Shown: positions 36,001 through 44,190, counted from the stretch's first letter. The stretch: 64,000 nt of DNA from Chelativorans alearensis (GCF_010993735.1 NZ_WQNI01000001.1:548506-612505); one strand, 5' to 3'. The notes: a model not told the origin generated them from the letters alone. Translations and numbers: made by a program.

Positions 36001-37248
36001 CTACCCCGCCCCGCCGTCGCCGGCCTCCACCACTGTCGCCACCTTCGCCTTGGCCTCCAGCGTGCGGTGCACCGGGCACTTCCCGGCGATCTCCGCCAGC
36101 TTGTCCCGCAGCTCCTCGGAGACTTCCCCCTCCACCGAGATCACGCGCTCGAAACGGTCGATCCTGCCGCCGCCCTCGCGCTCCTCATCCGTACATTCCG
36201 CGCAGTCGCGGGCGTGCATCTTGGCATGCGAGACGTCGACGCTGACGCGCCCGAGCGACAGGCCCTTGCGGTCCGCATACATGCGCAGCGTCATCGACGT
36301 GCAGGCGCCCAGCGCGATCGACAGGAAGTCGTAGGGCGAGGGCCCCGAATCGAGCCCGCCCGCGCTTTCCGGCTCGTCGGCGAACAGCCTGTGCCGGCCC
36401 GCCAGCACCGTGTTCTGGAAGGCGCCCTCCCCCGTCTCCGTGATGCGCACGTGCTCCATCGTGACACGGTCCTGCGGCACGTCGCCGACGATGTAGCGCG
36501 AAAGCCACCCGGCGATCACGCTCGCTGCGAAGGCCGCATCCTGTGGCCGGGTGAGAAGATGGTCAGCGGTATCCAGCGACACGAAGCTCTTGGGGTGCTT
36601 GGCCGCCATGAAGATCTCCGTGGCATTGTCGATGCCCACCGTCTCGTCGCGCGGCGCGTGCAGGATGAGGAGCGGCTTCCTCATCGCCGCCACGGCTTTG
36701 GAGATGCGCTGCGCGCGCACATCCTCCACGAACTTCTTGCCGATACGGAACGTGCGCCCGGCGAGATCGACCTTTGCATCGCCGTCCCTGTCGATCGCCT
36801 CCAGGCTGGCGCCGAAGTTCTTCAGCACATGGGCGGCATCGGCCGGGGCGCCGATGGTGACGACGGCGCGCACTTCCGCAATATCCTTGGCCACTGCCAG
36901 CACCGCCGCACCGCCCAGCGAATGGCCGATCAGCACCGATGGCGCCAGGTAATGCTCGCGCAGATAATCGGCGGCCGAGACCAGATCGGCAACGTTGGAG
37001 GAAAAGTTCGTCGAGGCGAATTCCCCCTCGCTCGATCCGAGCCCCGTGAAATCGAAGCGCAAAACGGCGATGCCCTCGCGCGCCAGCTCCGCGGCGATGC
37101 GGCGGGCCGCCGCCAGGTCCTTCGAGCAGGTGAAGCAATGGGCAAACAGCGCATAGGCGCGCACCGGCCCGCCCGGCAGATCGAGGCGTGCAGCCAGGGT
37201 GGCGCCGGAGTGGCCGGCAAATTCAAGCCGCTGGGTCAACGAGGTCAT
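36001..37248 (-). CDS. bifunctional alpha/beta hydrolase - OsmC family protein
   Basis: Protein of 415 residues with two domains. Residues 1-255 are an alpha/beta hydrolase: FAHCFTCSKDLAAARRIA, the nucleophile elbow GHSLGG and the loop LHAPRDETVGI with the acid, then a DTADHLL His. Residues 270-415 are an OsmC-like domain: PYDFLSIALGACTSMTLRMYA has the first reactive Cys, and AGKCPVHRTL the second. OsmC proteins reduce organic hydroperoxides. The fused form is widespread in Proteobacteria and combines esterase and peroxidase modules. ATG 37248 begins the family sequence MTSLTQRLEF. Convergent with the LysR gene; probably monocistronic. Confidence 0.95.
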   Translation of the reverse strand: MTSLTQRLEFAGHSGATLAARLDLPGGPVRAYALFAHCFTCSKDLAAARRIAAELAREGIAVLRFDFTGLGSSEGEFASTNFSSNVADLVSAADYLREHYLAPSVLIGHSLGGAAVLAVAKDIAEVRAVVTIGAPADAAHVLKNFGASLEAIDRDGDAKVDLAGRTFRIGKKFVEDVRAQRISKAVAAMRKPLLILHAPRDETVGIDNATEIFMAAKHPKSFVSLDTADHLLTRPQDAAFAASVIAGWLSRYIVGDVPQDRVTMEHVRITETGEGAFQNTVLAGRHRLFADEPESAGGLDSGPSPYDFLSIALGACTSMTLRMYADRKGLSLGRVSVDVSHAKMHARDCAECTDEEREGGGRIDRFERVISVEGEVSEELRDKLAEIAGKCPVHRTLEAKAKVATVVEAGDGGAG

Positions 37249-38005
37249 GGCGAGGCCTTTCGTTATCGAAGGAAAAGCATACCGTATGTGCGCACGGGCC
37301 ACACGCCGGCTATCCGTCGGCACCGGCAGTGCAAAAATGGCCGCGATCATACGGAAGCAATCGGCGGCTTTCCTTCCGCTGGTCGGGATTTGCTTCTCTG
37401 CCCGGATATGGCCGGATAGAGCGGCGCCGCCACCGCCATCTCCGGACTTTTCGATTCACGCCCCTTCACCCACGGATCGCGACTCGCTATTCGCGACTCG
37501 GCACCGATGGGGCGGCAATGCATCATCCAGCGAGCGGGAGGACGCCGGAGATGGGAGGCACGCCCGGTAGCGCCCTCCCCTCCCCGCCCGAATCCGCCAG
37601 CGGATTCATAGGCTTCCGCACCCTTCGGAAGCCGTTAACCCTTTGTTAACCAAAAACTTCTTGACGAAGCGGGCACGCGCCATTCCAATAGTTACGGAAA
37701 CAACCGCGTTTTGGCGGCAGGGGCGTAACCGTATGCCGGGCGCGGAGATTGTGGGTTATTTGCGTTAATGCCGGATCGCTGTCGTAACGGCTTCGAAAAG
37801 GGGCATGTGCGGCCGCCGGCGTAGGCGGCTCGCCCGTCGGGGGCGAATCGCGGTAAGGTGCCGCAGTTGTAGAGGGGTTGCCGTCCGCTGGGCGGCATGG
37901 AGGGACCTTTATCCCCGCCCTTTCGTGTGCGCGTAGAATGTGGAGCTCGGTGGGCATGGTGCCGCCGATGAGCCAGGGATGGGCCGTGCGCCCGAAGGGA
38001 GTTCG
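37249..38005. promoter_or_regulatory. repABC leader region with paired hairpins
   Basis: No gene is visible in these 757 bases. Two perfect hairpins stand side by side: GAATCCGC-CA-GCGGATTC (37590-37607) and GGCTTCCG-N7-CGGAAGCC (37611-37633). They are followed by two GTTAAC palindromes (37634-37639 and 37645-37650) and a TTGACG hexamer (37661-37666) that could be the -35 box of the repA promoter, although no good -10 box is obvious. A long leader of about 300 bases would then precede repA, which is common in repABC plasmids. Confidence 0.5.
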
Positions 38006-39265
38006 ATGTTGGACAACGCGGTGGACCGGACGATAAGCGTTAGCGTGGCGGCCGACGAGCGGATCGCCGCCGATGCAGCGCTGCTTTCCGAGCAGCTTCG
38101 CGTCCTGCGCGACCGGGTTTTCCCGCCCTCCTCGCAAAAATCGCTGCGCACCTTTTCGAGCGGCGAGGCGGCGAAGCTCGTGGGCGTCTCCGACGGCTAT
38201 CTGCGCCAGCTTTCCATTGCCGGCGATGGGCCGCAGCCGGATACGGGCGTCGGCGGCAGGCGGTTTTATTCGCTGGCCGACATCAACGCGCTGCGCCGCT
38301 ATCTGGCCGAGCAGGCCCGCGCCAAGGGCAACCTCGCCAAGGCGCGCTCCTACGTGAAATGGCGGGATCCCGAGACAGAGCACCTGCAGGTGATCGCCGT
38401 CACCAACTTCAAGGGCGGCTCAGGCAAGACCACCACCAGCGCCCACCTGGCCCAGCACCTGGCGCTCGCCGGCTATCGGGTGCTGGCCGTCGACCTCGAC
38501 CCGCAGGCCTCCCTTTCAGCCCTCTTCGGCTATCAGCCGGAGCTCGACCTTTCCGGCAACGACACGCTCTACGGCGCCATCCGCTATGACGAGGAGCGGC
38601 GGCCGCTTTCGCAGATCATCCGCAAGACCTATTTCGACGGCCTCGACATCGTGCCGGGCAATCTGGAGCTGCACGAGTTCGAGCACACCACGCCGCGCAT
38701 GCTGGCCGACCGGCAGGTGGGCGGCGGCGCCGACGAGTTCTTCTTCGCCCGCATCCAGGCAGCCCTTGCCACCGTGGCCGACGATTACGACGTGGTCGTC
38801 ATCGACTGTCCGCCGCAGCTCGGCTTCCTGACGCTGTCGGCGCTCTGTGCGGCCACTTCGGTCATCGTCACCGTGCACCCGCAGATGCTGGACGTGGCCT
38901 CCATGAGCCAGTTCCTCTTCATGACCGCCGACCTTCTGTCGGTTGTGCGGTCTGCCGGCGGCACGCTCAATTTCGATTTCCTGCGCTATCTGGTGACCCG
39001 CTACGAGCCCAATGACGGGCCGCAGACGCAGATCGTCGGCTTCCTGCGCTCGCAGTTCGGCGAACGGGTGCTGACGGCGCCAATGGTGAAATCGACGGCG
39101 ATTTCCGACGCCGGTCTGACCAAGCAGACGCTCTACGAGGTTGGCCGCGACAGCTTCACCCGCTCCACCTACGACCGGGCGATGGAAGCGTTGACAGCTG
39201 TCAACTCCGAGATCGAGGGCCTCATCATCGAAGCCTGGGGCCGGGGCGAGGGAGGCGGCGTATGA
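38006..39265 (+). CDS. repA: RepA, ParA-like partition ATPase of a repABC replicon
   Basis: Protein of 419 residues. The N-terminus has a MerR-like helix-turn-helix (about 45-95: SSGEAAKLVGVSDGYLRQL and GRRFYSLADINALRRYL) used for autoregulation. The ParA ATPase follows, with the deviant Walker A FKGGSGKTTTSAH (about 133-145), AVDLDPQASL (Walker A prime) and VVIDCPPQLGF (Walker B). Together with RepB and parS it segregates the replicon and represses the operon. ATG 38006 is preceded by GAAGGGA; an upstream frame exists but the family begins here. A parS palindrome lies inside its 3' end, and its stop overlaps the repB start. Confidence 0.97.
   Translation: MLDNAVDRTISVSVAADERIAADAALLSEQLRVLRDRVFPPSSQKSLRTFSSGEAAKLVGVSDGYLRQLSIAGDGPQPDTGVGGRRFYSLADINALRRYLAEQARAKGNLAKARSYVKWRDPETEHLQVIAVTNFKGGSGKTTTSAHLAQHLALAGYRVLAVDLDPQASLSALFGYQPELDLSGNDTLYGAIRYDEERRPLSQIIRKTYFDGLDIVPGNLELHEFEHTTPRMLADRQVGGGADEFFFARIQAALATVADDYDVVVIDCPPQLGFLTLSALCAATSVIVTVHPQMLDVASMSQFLFMTADLLSVVRSAGGTLNFDFLRYLVTRYEPNDGPQTQIVGFLRSQFGERVLTAPMVKSTAISDAGLTKQTLYEVGRDSFTRSTYDRAMEALTAVNSEIEGLIIEAWGRGEGGGV
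39190..39205. promoter_or_regulatory. parS: parS centromere-like site 1
   Basis: GTTGACAGCTGTCAAC, a perfect 16-bp palindrome inside the 3' end of repA. It fits the GTTNNNNGCNNNNAAC consensus described for repABC parS sites bound by RepB. Two identical copies lie in repC. Confidence 0.93.
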
Positions 39266-40335
39266 GCAAGCGCAAGGACCATCTGAAGGCGCTGTTCGGC
39301 GGTGCCCCGCTGCCCGGAGAGGAAGCGCCCTCCCCGGCCCCGCAGACAAGCCGCGCGCCGGAGACGAAATCCTTTCCCTCGCCGACCAAGGCCGGCCCGC
39401 CCCGCAGTGCCTCGGGCGCGGTCAAGGCGATGGGGCTGACGCTCGACGGCGTGACGCGCGAGATCGACGAGGCCCGCGCGATCCGCGAAACCCTCGCCAA
39501 GGGCGAGCATGTGGTGGCGGTCGACACCGCGCTTGTCGACCCCTCGCCCGTGCGGGACCGGCTCTCCGGCGAAGAGACGGGCGAAGAGGATTTCGAGGTG
39601 CTGGTGGAAAGCATGCGCGAGAGCGGCCAGCAGGTGCCGGTGCTCCTGCGCCCGCACCCCGAGAAGGCCGGCCGCTATCAGGTGGCCTACGGTCATCGCC
39701 GCGTGCGCGCCGCCGCCCGGCTGGCAATCCCGGTGCAGGCCGTCGTGCGCCAGCTCGCCGACGAGGAGCTGGTGCTCGCCCAGGGCAAGGAGAACAGCGA
39801 GCGGCGCAACCTCTCCTTCATCGAGCGCGCCTTCTTCGCCAAGTCGCTCATACGCCATGGTTTCGACCGCGCCATCGCCCAGCGCGCGCTCTCCGTCCAT
39901 AAGGCCGACATCACGCGGCTCTTGGCTGTGGCCGATGCCGTGCCGGAGCGGGTGGCGCGCGGCATCGGCCCGGCGCCCAAGGCCGGCCGCGAGCGCTGGA
40001 TGGCGCTGGCCGAGTACCTGCAGCGGGAATCGGCCGCCGTCATCGCCGACGATCTGGTCACCTCCGAGAGCTTCTTGAAGCTGCCGACCGACGAGCGCTT
40101 CCGCTCGCTCTTCGAGCGCGTTGCGCGGCTTTCGAGATCGCAGCGGCCCGGCAAGCCGGCGCCACGGCAGATCGCCGATGGAAAGGGCAGGGTGCTCGCC
40201 CGCCTCAGCGAGGGGAAGAAGCCCAAGCTCGAGTTCGACGAGACGGTCGAGCCCGGCCTTGCCCGCTACATAGCCGAGCGCCTGCCTGAGCTTGCCGCCC
40301 GCTTTGCCGAGGAGAAGGCCGACAAGACAGATTGA
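39262..40335 (+). CDS. repB: RepB, ParB-like centromere-binding protein of a repABC replicon
   Basis: Protein of 357 residues. The ParB N-terminal nuclease-like/CTPase region shows FEVLVESMRESGQQVPVLLRPH and YQVAYGHRRVRAAARL (GHRR is the usual box II), then NSERRNLSFIERAFFAKSL. A helix-turn-helix follows (IAQRALSVHKADITRLLAVAD), and the C-terminal part is the dimerisation region. RepB binds the parS palindromes and loads RepA for segregation. The ATG overlaps the repA stop by four bases (ATGA), so they are co-translated. Downstream, 210 bases with the antisense RNA gene separate it from repC. Confidence 0.96.
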   Translation: MSKRKDHLKALFGGAPLPGEEAPSPAPQTSRAPETKSFPSPTKAGPPRSASGAVKAMGLTLDGVTREIDEARAIRETLAKGEHVVAVDTALVDPSPVRDRLSGEETGEEDFEVLVESMRESGQQVPVLLRPHPEKAGRYQVAYGHRRVRAAARLAIPVQAVVRQLADEELVLAQGKENSERRNLSFIERAFFAKSLIRHGFDRAIAQRALSVHKADITRLLAVADAVPERVARGIGPAPKAGRERWMALAEYLQRESAAVIADDLVTSESFLKLPTDERFRSLFERVARLSRSQRPGKPAPRQIADGKGRVLARLSEGKKPKLEFDETVEPGLARYIAERLPELAARFAEEKADKTD

Positions 40336-40408
40336 GGATCGCCTGGGCTCTGGCCCCGGCGCGTATGGAGTGAAACGAGGACCAACGAAAAGAGGAAAAC
40401 CGCGCAAG

Positions 40409-40457
40409 AAAAAGGCCCCCAGAACGTCGCCATTCCGGAAGCCCCTTTCGATGTAGC
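40409..40457 (-). ncRNA. repABC counter-transcribed RNA (ctRNA, incompatibility RNA)
   Basis: Antisense RNA of about 49 bases in the repB-repC gap. Read on the minus strand it ends in an intrinsic terminator: AAAGGGGCTTCC (40448-40437) pairs with GGGGGCCTTTTT (40420-40409) in twelve consecutive pairs, several of them G-U, around a 16-base loop. The position, size and terminator-loop layout match the ctRNAs of repABC plasmids, which bind the repC leader and shut off RepC synthesis, and which determine incompatibility. Ends are estimated from the promoter and the T-run. Confidence 0.85.
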
Positions 40458-40463
40458 AATCTG

Positions 40464-40492
40464 AAAGAATCACTTCCGATCGGTAATGTCAA
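40464..40492 (-). promoter_or_regulatory. ctRNA promoter
   Basis: On the minus strand TTGACA (40492-40487) is a perfect -35 hexamer, followed after 17 bases by TTCTTT (40469-40464) as a weak -10. Transcription would start near 40457, giving the ctRNA. Confidence 0.7.
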
Positions 40493-40520
40493 GCATCGGC
40501 GCGCTCCGGTGACGCCTTTT

Positions 40521-40543
40521 TCTTGCCTTTTGAGAGGCAGGAG
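40521..40543 (+). promoter_or_regulatory. hairpin sequestering the repC ribosome site (S-element)
   Basis: TCTTGCCT (40521-40528) pairs with AGGCAGGA (40535-40542) in eight pairs with one G-U, so most of the repC Shine-Dalgarno AGGAG (40539-40543) is in the stem. In the model for other repABC plasmids, ctRNA binding to the leader lets this hairpin form and blocks repC translation. Confidence 0.7.
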
Positions 40544-40545
40544 CC

Positions 40546-41904
40546 ATGTCGGAGAGATTTGCCGTCTCGCCATTCGGCGGGAAGGGGTTGGTGCGCGCGC
40601 AATTTGCCGTCAACGAGCAGGTTTTGCACGCACGCCGGAAGAGTGAGGCCAGCCACACGTCGGCAGTTGCCAGCGGTGAGCGCGTAGAAGGGAGCGGCCC
40701 CGACAAGTGGAAGCTCCTGCGCGCTGTCACCGAGGCCCGCGCGGCGCTGAAGCTTTCCAACCGCACCATCATCGTTTTGGAGGCGCTGGTGAGCTTCTGC
40801 CCGGAGCGCACGCTTGCCGTCGGGCGGCCGCTGGTCGTCTTTCCGTCCAATGCCGAATTGTCGCTGCGCACGCGCGGCATGGCGCCGGCTACCCTGCGCC
40901 GCCATCTGGCCACCCTGGTGGAGGAGGGCCTCGTCCTGCGGCGCGATAGCGCCAACGGCAAGCGCTACGCCTGCCGCGACGAGGAAGGGCGCATCAAGAC
41001 CGCCTTCGGTTTCGACCTGTCGGCGCTTGCCGTGCGCGCGCCCGAGATCGAGCGGCTGGCCGCGGAGGCCCGTCGCCAGGCAGCCGCCGTCCGCACGCTC
41101 AGGAGCGAGATCACCATCCACCTTCGCGACGTGGCGTCCATCCTGCGGGCCGCGGAAGAGGAGGGCAGGGGAGATGCCTTCCCCGCTCTCCGGCAGGAGC
41201 TGGAAGCGCTTTCCGGCCGGCTCGGCCGCAACACGGATATGGAGACGCTTCAGGCGCGTTGCGACCTTCTGGTGGCGCTGCGCGCGCGGGTGGAAACCGC
41301 GTGGCTTTCGGAAACGCCGGAGCCCGAGAAGGCATCGGAGTTGACAGCTGTCAACTCTGCGGCCCAGCCCAGGGAAACGCTGCCGGGAAACAGAAAAATG
41401 AGCGCCAATGACGCGCAAAATGAGCGCCATATAGAGAGTTCAGAATCCGAAGACTCTTCAAACAATAAAAGGGATTTTCCTGAATTCGCCGACCGCCCGC
41501 GCCGCACTTCGCCTCAAAAAGTTGACAGCTGTCAACTCTCACGGCCCGCCGCGCCGGACATCGCCCTCACATCGGTCCTCTCGGCCTGTCCGCAGATCGG
41601 CGATTACGTTCCCGGCGGCATTCGTGGCTGGCACGATCTTGCCAAGGCAGCCGATCTCGTGCGCACCATGCTGGGCATCTCCGGCGAGACATGGCTGCAG
41701 GCGCGGCGGACCATGGGAGACGTCAACGCAGCCATCGTCGCGGCGGCGATGCTGGAGCGGGCGGACGAGCTCAAGTCTCCCGGCGCCTATCTGCGCGACC
41801 TGGCAAAGCGCGCCAAGGAAGGCGGCTTCTCGCCAAAGCCGATGCTGAGCGCGCTGGTCTCGGCGCGGCTGCGCAAGGGGCGGCAGTGTCATGTCCCTGC
41901 CTGA
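40546..41904 (+). CDS. repC: RepC replication initiator of a repABC replicon
   Basis: Protein of 452 residues. The N-terminal region with FAVNEQVLHARRKSEAS, then KWKLLRAVTEARAALKLSNRT and IIVLEALVSFCPE, and the winged-helix part LSLRTRGMAPATLRRHLATLVEEGLVLRRDSANGKRYA are characteristic of RepC. It initiates replication at an origin thought to lie inside its own coding sequence. The central part (about residues 265-325) is variable and low-complexity, and contains two parS palindromes and an AT-rich segment. The C-terminal domain starts LTSVLSACPQIGDYV. ATG 40546 has an AGGAG site that can be masked in a hairpin; translation should be controlled by the ctRNA. Confidence 0.96.
   Translation: MSERFAVSPFGGKGLVRAQFAVNEQVLHARRKSEASHTSAVASGERVEGSGPDKWKLLRAVTEARAALKLSNRTIIVLEALVSFCPERTLAVGRPLVVFPSNAELSLRTRGMAPATLRRHLATLVEEGLVLRRDSANGKRYACRDEEGRIKTAFGFDLSALAVRAPEIERLAAEARRQAAAVRTLRSEITIHLRDVASILRAAEEEGRGDAFPALRQELEALSGRLGRNTDMETLQARCDLLVALRARVETAWLSETPEPEKASELTAVNSAAQPRETLPGNRKMSANDAQNERHIESSESEDSSNNKRDFPEFADRPRRTSPQKVDSCQLSRPAAPDIALTSVLSACPQIGDYVPGGIRGWHDLAKAADLVRTMLGISGETWLQARRTMGDVNAAIVAAAMLERADELKSPGAYLRDLAKRAKEGGFSPKPMLSALVSARLRKGRQCHVPA
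41340..41355. promoter_or_regulatory. parS: parS centromere-like site 2
   Basis: Second identical copy of GTTGACAGCTGTCAAC, inside repC at the left edge of the AT-rich segment. Three copies in the cassette indicate RepB nucleation sites close to the origin. Confidence 0.92.
41395..41490. other. AT-rich segment inside repC, candidate replication origin
   Basis: This stretch is visibly AT-richer than the rest of repC and is bracketed by parS sites 2 and 3. It holds a 13-bp direct repeat AAAATGAGCGCCA (41395-41407 and 41417-41429), 22 bp apart, followed by an A-rich run around 41450-41475. In studied repABC plasmids the origin lies in an AT-rich part of repC. Calling this the oriV is inference from position and composition. 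Confidence 0.65.
41521..41536. promoter_or_regulatory. parS: parS centromere-like site 3
   Basis: Third identical copy of GTTGACAGCTGTCAAC, in a different reading frame of repC than site 2 (it encodes VDSCQL here and LTAVN there). The conservation is therefore of the DNA palindrome and not of the protein. Confidence 0.92.
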
Positions 41905-41964
41905 TGCACGGCCACCGTACAGGTTGCCAAGAAGTATCCCCAGGCCTATATTTATAGATAAAAA

Positions 41965-41984
41965 TAGGACAAGGAATAGGACAA
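41965..41984. promoter_or_regulatory. direct-repeat operator candidate of the toxin-antitoxin operon
   Basis: TAGGACAA occurs twice (41965-41972 and 41977-41984), 12 bp apart, immediately before and touching the antitoxin ATG, just downstream of the AT-rich run TATATTTATAGATAAAAAT that probably holds the promoter. Xre-type antitoxins repress their own operons, so this is a plausible site. Confidence 0.5.
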
Positions 41985-42385
41985 TGGGTGCACTGGCAAG
42001 TAAGGATGGCGCCGGGCTACCGGGCGAAGATGCGTTGGTGCTGAGATATATGGACAAGTCCGGCGCCATCGCCATTGATCGCTTGGCTGCAGGGTTCGGC
42101 ATGTCCAAGACACAGCTCGCCGAGACCGTCGGGCTTGCGCGCGAGTCGCTCTACAAGGCGGCGCGCAACCGCGCACCCAGAACCCAGGCGCGCATGCGCG
42201 AGATGCTGGAGATCATCAGCCGAATTACGGAGTGGGCCGGCAGCAAGGAGCAGGCGATGGCCTGGTACCGTGCCCAGCCGATTCCCGCTTTCGGCGGCAG
42301 GACAGCCGAAGCGCTGGTGAAGGAAGGTAAGGCAGGCGCCGTCCGCGACTATCTGGACCATATTGCACTCGGCGGCTTTGCGTGA
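41984..42385 (+). CDS. Xre/MbcA/ParS-type antitoxin of a RES toxin
   Basis: Protein of 133 residues. The N-terminal half is an Xre-like helix-turn-helix (IDRLAAGFGMSKTQLAETVGLARESLYK). The C-terminal half has the toxin-binding MbcA/ParS domain: EQAMAWYRAQPIPAFGGRTAEALVKEGK followed by AVRDYLDHI. It binds and neutralises the RES toxin and represses the operon. ATG 41984 follows the repeated TAGGACAA; the open frame from 41891 lies over the repC end. The stop overlaps the toxin start by four bases, so the pair is co-translated. The location directly after repC fits a plasmid-addiction role. Confidence 0.92.
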   Translation: MGALASKDGAGLPGEDALVLRYMDKSGAIAIDRLAAGFGMSKTQLAETVGLARESLYKAARNRAPRTQARMREMLEIISRITEWAGSKEQAMAWYRAQPIPAFGGRTAEALVKEGKAGAVRDYLDHIALGGFA

Positions 42386-42900
42386 GGTTTTCCGGCACAT
42401 GCTATCGTGCCCATGACCCTCGCTGGTCGTTCAAGCCGACCTCGGGCGAGGGGGCTGCTGTCCGGGGCGCCCGCTTCAACCCGAAAGGCGTGCCGGCCCT
42501 TTACTTGGCGCTCGGCATTGTCACGGCGATCAAGGAGGTGAACCACGGCCTCGCCCGCCGCATCGACCCTTGCGTCTTGTGCGCCTACGAGGTGGACTGC
42601 GAGGACATCGTCGACCTCACAAGCCCGGAAGACCGGGCAGAGAGGGGAATACGGCTCGACGATATGAACTGCGCGTGGATGCAGTTCCTGGCGGAAAGGA
42701 AGCGGCCACCTTCGTGGGGGATCTACGATAAGCTCGCCAAGAAAGGGACTGCTGGAATACTCGTACCGAGTTTTGCACCAGGCGCCGATGCGGCGGAGCA
42801 CAACTTCGTTCTCTGGCATTGGAGTGAAAGACCGCCGCATCAAGTACGCGTCATCGATCCCGAAGGCCGCCTACCACACAACCAGCTTTCGTGGCGGTGA
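42382..42900 (+). CDS. RES-family toxin (NAD+ phosphorylase/ADP-ribosyltransferase-like)
   Basis: Protein of 172 residues. It begins with the RES motif pattern YRAHDPRWSFKPTSGEGAA and GARFNPKGVPALYLAL, with the conserved Arg, then a Glu in TAIKEVNHG and a Ser in LVPSFAPGADAAEHNFVLW. RES toxins deplete NAD+ (by phosphorolysis or hydrolysis) and arrest growth until neutralised. It pairs with the upstream antitoxin by a four-base overlap. Complete and apparently intact. Loss of the plasmid would release the toxin and kill or stop plasmid-free daughters. Confidence 0.93.
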   Translation: MRFSGTCYRAHDPRWSFKPTSGEGAAVRGARFNPKGVPALYLALGIVTAIKEVNHGLARRIDPCVLCAYEVDCEDIVDLTSPEDRAERGIRLDDMNCAWMQFLAERKRPPSWGIYDKLAKKGTAGILVPSFAPGADAAEHNFVLWHWSERPPHQVRVIDPEGRLPHNQLSWR

Positions 42901-42998
42901 GGCGCGCATACCGCCCCAAAGGCCAAAAACGCAAATCCCGACGAGCGGAAGAAAAGGCCGAGATAACTTCCGTATGATAATATGCTAAGTGTCCCTCT

Positions 42999-44171
42999 AT
43001 GGGGCATGATTCGCTTGATCTTTCGAGCCATGGGTTGCTTAAGCCGCTGGTCCGCGCCGAGGATCTGCTGGCGCGGCTGGACGAGCGGGTGGCGCGCAGC
43101 AACCAGGGGCCCGGCTTCCTCGAGAGGCAGCACTTCACCGATGCCGCCGCCGCCCTGTGGCTGGCGGGCGAACTGGTCCATGTGGAGGATCTGGTTCTGC
43201 ATGACGGGCGCATGGACGTACGCGCGCCGACGCACGAGATCACCCGCGCCCATGGCGTCCTGCGTGCCCGCCGGCGCATTGCCGGCAACCGTCCGGACTG
43301 GGCGCTTTCGCCGGCCGGGCTGGGGGTGCTCGTCGCGCGGGAAGGGGAGGGGGCTCCCCCGCCGGTGATGCCGGCCGAGGCGCCGGGGCACGCCGAGCGT
43401 GCGCGGGAGGAGGACGAGGAGCCGGAGCCGCTGGCCGAGGAATTCGCGGAGATCGACGCCGTGCTGGCGCGCGCGGGCCGGACGCTTGCCGAGAAGGGCG
43501 CGGTTCAAGGTGCCGACACGTTCGCAGCCCCGTGGCCGCTGCCGGCGCCCGCCGCACCGGCAGGCTTCGCGGAGGCCGGCGAAGCCGTGCTCGGCGCCCT
43601 GATGCGCGACCCCGACCGGGACGAGACCGCCCTTCTGGGTGAATGGCTCGCCGTGGTGCGCCGGGCCGAGGCTGAGGCGCTGCCCCCCGTCATGGCCGCC
43701 TTCCTCGCCTGGGAGGCATGGGAGCGGATCGAGCCGCTGGAACGCCAGCGCTGGCTGGGCAACCTCCTGGTGGCTGCGCTGTTGCGCAAGAGCGGCAAGA
43801 CCGGCGCCCACCTGGCGGGGCTTTCGGCGGGCCTGCGCGACATTTCGCGCGAACGCCGGCAGAGCCGTGACCGGGCGACACGCTGCCTGGCCTTCCTCGA
43901 AGCGTTGAGCGCGGCTGCCCTCGCCGGCGCCAGGGAGATCGACCGGCTGGAGCTGGCGGCCGCCCAGATGGAGCGGCGGCTGAAAGGCAAGCGCCGCAAT
44001 TCCAGCCTGCCGAGGCTCGCAGAGCTGATCCTGTCACGCCCGATGGTCTCGGCCGGCCTCGTCGCCGCCGAGTTGAAGGTCACCCAACGGGCGGCGCTGA
44101 ACCTGATCGACGAGCTCGGCGTGCGTGAACTGACCGGTCGCGGACGCTATCGGGCGTGGGGGATCGTGTGA
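42999..44171 (+). CDS. DUF1612/HTH protein (RHE_PE00001 family)
   Basis: Protein of 390 residues. N-terminal motifs RAEDLLARLDERVARSNQG and FLERQHFTDAAAALWLAGELVHVEDL fit the DUF1612 family found beside repABC genes on rhizobial plasmids. A Pro/Glu-rich linker (about 120-145) leads to a helical middle. The C-terminal part is a helix-turn-helix: LPRLAELILSRPMVSAGLVAAELKVTQRAALNLIDEL followed by GVRELTGRGRYRAWG. It may regulate plasmid functions; no biochemical role is established to my knowledge. It lies 98 bases after the toxin gene on the same strand. The ATG at 42999 has no strong ribosome site. Confidence 0.85.
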   Translation: MGHDSLDLSSHGLLKPLVRAEDLLARLDERVARSNQGPGFLERQHFTDAAAALWLAGELVHVEDLVLHDGRMDVRAPTHEITRAHGVLRARRRIAGNRPDWALSPAGLGVLVAREGEGAPPPVMPAEAPGHAERAREEDEEPEPLAEEFAEIDAVLARAGRTLAEKGAVQGADTFAAPWPLPAPAAPAGFAEAGEAVLGALMRDPDRDETALLGEWLAVVRRAEAEALPPVMAAFLAWEAWERIEPLERQRWLGNLLVAALLRKSGKTGAHLAGLSAGLRDISRERRQSRDRATRCLAFLEALSAAALAGAREIDRLELAAAQMERRLKGKRRNSSLPRLAELILSRPMVSAGLVAAELKVTQRAALNLIDELGVRELTGRGRYRAWGIV

Positions 44172-44190
44172 CGGGGTTTTTTCAAAATAC

